From an uncultured Bacteroidales bacterium (GTDB lineage Bacteria; Bacteroidota; Bacteroidia; Bacteroidales; UBA932), in contig ONRD01000011.1 in assembly GCA_900320185.1 (NCBI GenBank), forward strand, positions 1 through 53,755: a DNA stretch of 53,755 nt, written 5' to 3'. A program made the position numbers and the translations under genes. How positions within the stretch are numbered: the first letter of the stretch is position 1; every line of letters starts with the position of its first letter. A model generated the notes under the pieces. The model saw only the letters and a program-made list of their open reading frames with translations, did not search any database and was not told the DNA's origin. Shown one piece after another: positions 48,767-53,755 of the stretch.

Positions 48767-51358
48767 ATGAAAAGACCATTTTTCAAACTGGCGCTTCTGG
48801 CGCTTGCTGCAGCAGCCGCAGCATGCACCCAGTCCACAGGCAACGCCCCTGTGGGTCAGCTGACCGATCCCCTGGATGCTTCGGCATGGGATTCATCGGT
48901 CTGGATTTCAGCTGCCAACGCACCTGTAGTCACAGGTTTCATCGGACGTGACGGCAACGACGAACGTGCCGCCGACGGAGCCAGCTGGTTCGTTTCCACT
49001 GTCAAGAACGAGAAGAAGGTCGCCTCCGCCAAATGGATGACCACCGGCCTGGGAGTCTACCAGCTCTTCGTCAACGGCAAACCCATCGGGGAAGAGATCC
49101 TCAAGCCCGGATTCACACACTACGCAAAGACCAAACGGTCATTCACCTACGACGTTACCGAAGCCCTGGACACCAAGGCCGGCGCCGAGAACATGCTCTC
49201 TGTCCAGGTCACACCCGGCTGGTGGGCCGACAAGATCGTCACTCCCGGAGGACATGACGGGATGATCGGCAAGAAAGTCGCCTTCAGGGGCGTGCTCGAG
49301 GTCTCCTATGAGGACGGAAGCAAGCAGCTGCTGGGCACCGACTGCGACAACTGGGTAGCAGGGATCGCAGGTCCCGTCAAGCACGCGGCAATCTTCGACG
49401 GCGAGGAATATGACGCCCGCGAAGTTCCCGGCTACGAGGCACTTGACAAGCTTTCCAAGCCTGAAGTCAACGAAGAGTTCTGCGGCGAGATCCTCCCCAA
49501 CAACGGCGCCGAGATCTACCTTCGCAAGGATCTCGCCCTCGCACCCGTGAAGGCCTATGTCTGGAAGGACATCGAAGGAGCGACCGAGGACGAGTACGGA
49601 AAGGTGGTCATAGCCCGTGAATATTCAGCAGGCCAGACCATGGAGATCCAGCCCGGAGAGACCCTCGTGGTCGATTTCGGGCAGAACGCTTCCGCAGTCC
49701 CCTCCTTCGTCTTCAAGGCGGCTGAAGGCACCACCCTCACCTGCCTCCCGTCCGAGCTTCTCAACGACGGCAACGGCGCCAAGAGCCGCGGAATGGACGG
49801 TCCTGAAGGCAGCACCCACCGCCTCAACCTCAGGATTCCCAACACCGGCATGATCCTGAAGTACACCTTCGGCAGCCAGCCCGGATTCGTCTCCTACCAT
49901 CCCCAGTGCACGTTCTTCGGCTACCGCCTGGTCTCCGTCACCGCCGACGCTCCGGTGAGCATCAAGTCCATCGAGTCCCTCCCTGTCACTTCGATTGCCA
50001 AGGACATCGAGACCGGCACCATCGTGACCGGCAGCGAGGATGTCAACAAGCTCATATCCAATACCATCTGGGGACAGAGGTCGAACTACCTCTCAGTCCC
50101 TACCGACTGCCCTCAGCGCAACGAGCGCCTCGGCTGGACCGCCGACACCCAGGTGTTCACCGAGACCGGAACCTTCTTCGCCAACACCGACAGGTTCTTC
50201 CACAAGTGGATGCGCGACATGCGTGACACCCAGAGCGAACTTGGAGGCTTCCCCGGAGTGGCCCCGCTTGCGCAGTACGGCGCAGAGCCCAACTCGATGA
50301 TGAGGCTTGGATGGGCTGACGCAGGAATCATCGTTCCCTGGACCATATGGAAGCAGTTCGGCGACAAGGAACTCGTCGACGAGAACTGGGAGGCCATGGA
50401 CAAGTTCATGAACCACATCTACGAGACTAAGTACGACCACGTCGCCCTGAGCGCAGAGAACGGCAACTACCAGTGGGCCGACTGGCTCAGCTACGAGCCT
50501 CTCGAGAGCTGCGGCGGCGGAATCCGTGACGAGAGCGGCAAGTACTATCCCGAAACCATCGAGTACTGGAGCTACCTCAGCGCTAACTACTGGGTAATCG
50601 ACGCTTCCTACATGGCCGACATGGCCGGCGCCACCGGACGCGACGCTGCTAAATACCAGCAGATGGCCGAGGAAGGAAGGGCTTACATCAAGGAGCGTTT
50701 CATGAACCCTGACGGCACCTTCAAGGCGGCGATCCTCAACACCATGCAGACTCCCGCCCTCTTCGCCCTCAAGAACGGGCTCGTCGAAGGAGAAGCCAAG
50801 GACGCCATGGTCGCCCGCCTGCGCGAGAACTTCGCCCAGCATGACAACTGCCTCCAGACTGGCTTCCTGGGCACATCCATCCTGATGCAGACCCTCACCG
50901 ACAACGGCATGGCCGACATCGCCTACGAGCTTCTCTTCCAGCACAAGAACCCCAGCTGGCTCTATTCGGTCGACAACGGCGCAACCACTATCTGGGAGCG
51001 TTGGAACAGCTACATGATCGAAAAGGGAATGGGTCCCCGCGGAATGAACAGCTTCAACCATTACGCCTACGGATGCGTCTGCCAGTGGATCTGGGAGACC
51101 GCTGCCGGCATCGCCGCGGACACCGCCGAACCAGGTTTCAAGCACATCATCATGAAGCCGGTTCCGGACAAGCGCCTGGGCAGCATCGATGCAGTGTACG
51201 AGTCAGCAGCCGGCACCATCAAGAGCGCATGGAAGTATGAAGGCGACACCTGGACCTGGACATTCACGGTTCCCGAAGGTGCGACCGCTACAGTGACGCT
51301 CCCCGGAGAGACCGAATCCAAGGACTACACCGCCGGCACCTACACCGTGAGCAAGTAG
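48767..51358 (+). CDS. GH78 alpha-L-rhamnosidase
   Basis: An 863-residue lipoprotein (signal LALLALAAAAAACTQ, Cys at residue 20) with N-terminal beta-sandwich carbohydrate-binding-like domains (VYQLFVNGKPIGEEILKPGF) followed by an (alpha/alpha)6 barrel. The GH78 signature is PTDCPQRNERLGWTADTQVF near residue 450, holding the acidic catalytic residues, and the C-terminal YSVDNGATTIWERWNSY and FNHYAYGCVCQWIWE are family-typical. It releases alpha-L-rhamnose from plant pectins, flavonoids or bacterial polysaccharides. Codon use is strongly biased to C/G-ending codons, suggesting high expression. The propeptide has no low-complexity insert. Confidence 0.95.
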   Translation: MKRPFFKLALLALAAAAAACTQSTGNAPVGQLTDPLDASAWDSSVWISAANAPVVTGFIGRDGNDERAADGASWFVSTVKNEKKVASAKWMTTGLGVYQLFVNGKPIGEEILKPGFTHYAKTKRSFTYDVTEALDTKAGAENMLSVQVTPGWWADKIVTPGGHDGMIGKKVAFRGVLEVSYEDGSKQLLGTDCDNWVAGIAGPVKHAAIFDGEEYDAREVPGYEALDKLSKPEVNEEFCGEILPNNGAEIYLRKDLALAPVKAYVWKDIEGATEDEYGKVVIAREYSAGQTMEIQPGETLVVDFGQNASAVPSFVFKAAEGTTLTCLPSELLNDGNGAKSRGMDGPEGSTHRLNLRIPNTGMILKYTFGSQPGFVSYHPQCTFFGYRLVSVTADAPVSIKSIESLPVTSIAKDIETGTIVTGSEDVNKLISNTIWGQRSNYLSVPTDCPQRNERLGWTADTQVFTETGTFFANTDRFFHKWMRDMRDTQSELGGFPGVAPLAQYGAEPNSMMRLGWADAGIIVPWTIWKQFGDKELVDENWEAMDKFMNHIYETKYDHVALSAENGNYQWADWLSYEPLESCGGGIRDESGKYYPETIEYWSYLSANYWVIDASYMADMAGATGRDAAKYQQMAEEGRAYIKERFMNPDGTFKAAILNTMQTPALFALKNGLVEGEAKDAMVARLRENFAQHDNCLQTGFLGTSILMQTLTDNGMADIAYELLFQHKNPSWLYSVDNGATTIWERWNSYMIEKGMGPRGMNSFNHYAYGCVCQWIWETAAGIAADTAEPGFKHIIMKPVPDKRLGSIDAVYESAAGTIKSAWKYEGDTWTWTFTVPEGATATVTLPGETESKDYTAGTYTVSK

Positions 51359-51393
51359 CCTTCTGACGATCGATTTCTTAAAGAAACGCAGAC

Positions 51394-51494
51394 GGGGCTG
51401 ACCCAAAGAGATTCTTCGGCAGGTCTTACCTGCATCAGATTGACAAGAGACTGCCATTCTGGACGCACGGTGAAGAATCTTCAGGGCCGGCCCC
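51394..51494 (+). promoter_or_regulatory. Structured leader RNA element before msrA-fRMsr (class unknown)
   Basis: A long branched hairpin fits this stretch. GGGGCTGACCC (51394-51404) pairs with GGGCCGGCCCC (51484-51494) with one G-T and one mismatch; AGATTCTTC (51409-51417) pairs perfectly with GAAGAATCT (51472-51480). Inside, GCAGGT/ACCTGC (51419-51433) forms a tight hairpin that competes with GGCAG/CTGCC (51418-51422 with 51451-51455), so two folds exclude each other. No T-run follows, and the ATG lies 19 nt downstream. I cannot match it to a known riboswitch. It is more likely a cis-regulatory leader or small RNA than a terminator. Confidence 0.55.
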
Positions 51495-51513
51495 ATTGCA
51501 TATAGACAATAAC

Positions 51514-52605
51514 ATGGCAGAGATATATCTGGCAGGAGGGTGCTTCTGGGGCACCGAACACTATTTCAAAAACATAGACGGAGTCATCGCCACCGAAACA
51601 GGCTATGCCAACGGCAGCGAGGACTTCATGGAATCGTTGCGGCGCAACCAAGCCCCTGCCTCGGCGGCAGGCGGCGGCATGACGGCAGGCGGCGCCCCCG
51701 TCAAAGGACCGACTTACGAACAGGTGTACACCGACACCACAGGATTCGCCGAGACCGTGAGGGTAACCTACGACCCAGAGGTGCTCCCCCTGGGCGAACT
51801 CCTCGAGGATTATTTCTGCGCCATCGACCCGCTGAGCGTCAACCGGCAGGGCGAAGACCGCGGAACCCGCTACAGGACAGGGATCTATTACGTTGACGAA
51901 GCGGATATTCCTGTGATAGAGCATGTTATGGCCGCGCAGGAAAAACTGTACATCCGTCCCCTGGCTGTCGAGTCAGGACCTTTGAAGTCTTTCTTCCCGG
52001 CTGAAGAAAGGCATCAGGACTACCTTGACAAGAACCCCGAAGGCTACTGTCACCTGAACATGAAGATGTTCCGATACCCAAGGGTGGTCAAGGAACTGCG
52101 GTCGTTGCTCGAAGGCGAAACTGACTGGACCGCAAGGATGTCGAACACCGCAGCACTCATAAAGGAGCGCTTCGGTTTCTTCTGGGTCGGATTCTATCTG
52201 GTGAGGCCCTCCGGCCCAGCAGGTGATGCGGACAGCGAACTAGTACTGGGCCCCTTCCAAGGACCTATAGCATGCATGAGGATAAAGTACGGCCGAGGCG
52301 TCTGCGGAACGGCATGGAAGGAGAGGAAGACCCTCGTAGTCCCCGACGTAGAAGCCTTCCCCGGACACATTGCCTGCTCTTCCCTGTCCCGCTCGGAGAT
52401 TGTCGTTCCGATATTCAATGACGGTTCTGCCGACTTACTGGAAGGACTGGCCATATGCCCCGGCGGCAACACGAGCCACGTCGGCAACAGTGACGGCGAA
52501 GTCATCGGCGTCCTGGATATCGACAGCACCGAACTTGCTACCTTCGATCAGGCAGACGCCCTCTGGCTCTCCCGGCTGGTCAGAGTTTTAACCGGCCGGC
52601 ACTGA
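51514..52605 (+). CDS. msrA: Fusion of peptide-methionine (S)-S-oxide reductase MsrA and free-methionine-(R)-sulfoxide reductase
   Basis: A 363-residue cytosolic fusion. Residues 1-~205 are MsrA with the catalytic Cys10 in AGGCFWGTEHYF, GYANG, PTYEQVYT and AEERHQDYL. Residues ~205-363 are a GAF-type fRMsr: FFWVGFYLV, LVLGPFQGPIACMRI, GRGVCGTAW, HIACSS and GVLDIDS. Its three cysteines, Cys254, Cys264 and Cys288, have the same spacing (10 and 24) as Cys84, Cys94 and Cys118 of the E. coli enzyme. The pair covers S-sulfoxides in general and free R-methionine sulfoxide. A ~25-residue Ala/Gly-rich insert (APASAAGGGMTAGG) splits GYANG from PTYEQV. The ATG at 51514 is preferred to an upstream TTG. 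Confidence 0.93.
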   Translation: MAEIYLAGGCFWGTEHYFKNIDGVIATETGYANGSEDFMESLRRNQAPASAAGGGMTAGGAPVKGPTYEQVYTDTTGFAETVRVTYDPEVLPLGELLEDYFCAIDPLSVNRQGEDRGTRYRTGIYYVDEADIPVIEHVMAAQEKLYIRPLAVESGPLKSFFPAEERHQDYLDKNPEGYCHLNMKMFRYPRVVKELRSLLEGETDWTARMSNTAALIKERFGFFWVGFYLVRPSGPAGDADSELVLGPFQGPIACMRIKYGRGVCGTAWKERKTLVVPDVEAFPGHIACSSLSRSEIVVPIFNDGSADLLEGLAICPGGNTSHVGNSDGEVIGVLDIDSTELATFDQADALWLSRLVRVLTGRH

Positions 52606-52793
52606 GACTCAATGGCGGCATACGGGAAACGAGATGACGCCACAACTTCCGGCACCGGCAGCCCAGTCGTCTGTCCAGACGAGGTACCCCAGCCGGGCCG
52701 GAAGTCTGGGCACCCAGAAAGGACGGGAAGGTGCCACACACCAGCATTCCGCCCCTGCCTGGAACTCCGGCTCCCCTCTCCTGGAGCCCGAGC

Positions 52794-52824
52794 CATCCAC
52801 GCTAAACGCCGGTTTTTGTGGATG
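52794..52824. repeat. REP-like palindromic repeat, copy 2
   Basis: CATCCACGCTAAACGCCGGT followed by TTTTGTGGATG: arms CATCCAC/GTGGATG, 26 of 31 positions equal to 2175-2205. The next ~45 bp repeat the same reading in weaker form, so this copy sits in a short tandem pair. Confidence 0.65.
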
Positions 52825-52937
52825 AGACCTGCCCGACTCATAAACACTGAGTGCGTGTATTCTTGGATGGAACCGGGCACATGACGGAGCCAGGCGCACC
52901 ATGAGCTGAAGAAAGCAGGCGATAATGAAAAAATATG

Positions 52938-52945
52938 TATATTTG
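52938..52945 (+). promoter_or_regulatory. -7 promoter element for the DUF2490 gene
   Basis: TATATTTG, exact match to TAnnTTTG, ends 19 bp before the ATG at 52965. Confidence 0.6.
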
Positions 52946-52964
52946 ACGAGTTTAAACAAAAGCG

Positions 52965-53755
52965 ATGAAAAAGAACCTGTTAATCCTTTGCCTCATGGCA
53001 TTGTCTCCGGCCGTCCTTTCGGCCCAGGGCACCAAGAACGACCTTGAGAATGACTTCGGCGCACGTATCAGCGTTGCCGTCGACAAGAAGATAGTGAAGG
53101 GTTTCCACGCCAACGTGGAAGGAGAAGCACGCTTGTCCGACAACCTGACCAACTTCGGGCGCTACCAGGCCGGGGCCGGCCTCAGCTACAAGGTCAGCCA
53201 GCTTGTGAAAGTCGGAGGCGGCTACATATTCATTGAAGACAAGAACTCATCGGGAATATGGAATCCCCGCCACCGTGCCTACGGAGACCTGACCTTCACC
53301 CTCAGGGACGGCTTCTGGCGCTTCTCCCTCAAGGAAAGGCTCCAGTACACACACCGCGAAGTCAACAACAAATTCCAGAGCACGCCTAACTCGCTGACGC
53401 TCAAGAGCCGCTTTAAGGTAGCCTATAAGAGTCCGGCAAGCCGCTGGACCCCATACAGCTACATCGAATTCAGGAACGTGTTCAACGACCCTGCGGAGAA
53501 TGCGACGTGGAACGATGCAAGTTCCAAATACGACAGCTATGAGTTCCTGGGCTACAAGGATGCGTATTTCAACAGGGTGCGGGGCGTCATCGGCGTTGAA
53601 TACAACTTCGACCAATGGAACGCCATCGAGGTGTTCGGCATGGTCAGCTACAGCTACGACAAGGACATCGACACCAACGCAGAAGGCACCAAGCTCAAGT
53701 CACTCACCTACGACCAGAAGCTCATGTCCTGGATCGGCATCGGCTACACCTTCTC
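52965..53755 (+). CDS. DUF2490 outer membrane protein (partial, 3' end cut by window)
   Basis: An exported beta-barrel protein of the DUF2490 family. The signal peptide MKKNLLILCLMALSPAVLSA ends at AQG, followed by NDFGARISVAVDKKIVKGFH and alternating amphipathic strands (YQAGAGLSYKVSQ, RFSLKERLQYTHRE, SRWTPYSYIEFRNVF). The last visible residues, MSWIGIGYTFS, look like the final strand, so only a few residues are missing. 263 residues are visible. DUF2490 proteins are outer membrane proteins of unknown cargo. Own promoter directly upstream. Confidence 0.85.
   Translation, partial: MKKNLLILCLMALSPAVLSAQGTKNDLENDFGARISVAVDKKIVKGFHANVEGEARLSDNLTNFGRYQAGAGLSYKVSQLVKVGGGYIFIEDKNSSGIWNPRHRAYGDLTFTLRDGFWRFSLKERLQYTHREVNNKFQSTPNSLTLKSRFKVAYKSPASRWTPYSYIEFRNVFNDPAENATWNDASSKYDSYEFLGYKDAYFNRVRGVIGVEYNFDQWNAIEVFGMVSYSYDKDIDTNAEGTKLKSLTYDQKLMSWIGIGYTF

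Larger units (their letters stand above)
52606..52964. other. Non-coding gap with REP-like repeats
   Basis: The stretch between the Msr fusion and the last gene holds the palindrome at 52794-52824, a related half-unit at 52825-52869 and the promoter at 52938-52945. Several reading frames cross it on both strands, but the peptide they share with the 2175-2205 copy (such as HPQKPAFSVDG) reflects the DNA repeat, not a conserved protein. I call no gene here. Confidence 0.65.

Noticed and set aside
51394-51494. TPP riboswitch on the minus strand (CTGATGCAGG...CCTGCCGAAG resembles the 3' half).
   Set aside because: The 5' CTGAGA block is missing, and on that strand it would face the 3' end of the rhamnosidase gene with no gene to control.
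52609-52959. Reading frame of 116 codons on the minus strand with a hydrophobic start.
   Set aside because: It overlaps the promoter and the palindromic repeat, shows no domain and is unlikely to be a gene.

Overview
The window is a GC-rich chromosomal segment from a member of the Bacteroidota, most likely a gut-type Bacteroidales. The evidence is family content and signals: DUF3276 (PUR-alpha-like), DUF5606, long NusB, S46 dipeptidyl peptidase, TGS-nucleoside kinase, many SPII lipoproteins and TonB-type outer membrane proteins, plus a recurrent promoter element of the Bacteroidetes type (TAnnTTTG, once with TTTG 19 bp upstream). I see no phage, IS transposase, CRISPR array, tRNA or rRNA. It looks like ordinary chromosome with repeat-rich gaps.

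Layout. 1-1103 (-): C-terminally truncated glutaminyl-peptide cyclotransferase lipoprotein. 1311-1673 (+): RNase P RNA. 1674-2429: non-coding, repeat-rich gap with a tandem repeat, an AT-rich nested inverted repeat and REP-like palindromes. 2430-4463 (-): heparinase II/III-like protein with an internal 14-residue repeat. 4645-14667 (-): a tightly packed run read as nusB-yajC-ybbR-coaE-DUF5606-rimO-lipoprotein-glpA-glpB-glpC, i.e. housekeeping genes followed by the three-subunit anaerobic glycerol-3-phosphate dehydrogenase. 14752-15126 (+): DUF3276. 15272-18693 (+): three exported proteins (Tat-type Gfo/Idh/MocA oxidoreductase, DUF1080, TIM-barrel isomerase/epimerase) resembling a 3-keto-glycoside pathway. 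18792-24407: UDG-family protein, S9 peptidase, MBL hydrolase, acyl-ACP thioesterase. 24625-25443: membrane-anchored LytTR regulator preceded by an array of repeated motifs. 25455-28835 (-): unknown lipoprotein, small beta-barrel protein, GH127-type enzyme. 28913-32228 (+): nucleoside kinase and a clan GH-A lipoprotein. 32308-36705 (-): ferredoxin-type aldo/keto reductase, DUF4252-like protein, upp, CPA1 antiporter. 36803-38233 (+): AGCS amino-acid symporter. 38280-39245 (-): alpha/beta hydrolase. 39419-43120 (+): GH3 with PA14 insert and DUF362. 43131-46558 (+): cobalamin riboswitch, beta-propeller lipoprotein and TonB-dependent receptor, a B12 uptake unit. 46559-48667 (-): DPP11-type S46 peptidase. 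48767-52605 (+): GH78 rhamnosidase and an MsrA-fRMsr fusion with a structured leader. 52965-end (+): DUF2490 outer membrane protein, cut by the window.

The biology is that of a saccharolytic and peptide-using anaerobe: plant/host glycan enzymes (GH3, GH78, GH127, GH-A, heparinase-like), secreted peptidases, vitamin B12 scavenging, and repair of oxidised methionine.

The least explained items are (i) the AT-rich nested inverted repeat at 1962-2131, (ii) the structured RNA element at 51394-51494 ahead of the methionine-sulfoxide reductase fusion, (iii) the GGGAC-NAAAA motif array in front of the LytTR gene, and (iv) Gly/Ala/Ser/Pro-rich low-complexity insertions, some made of DNA tandem repeats, found in many otherwise conserved proteins.
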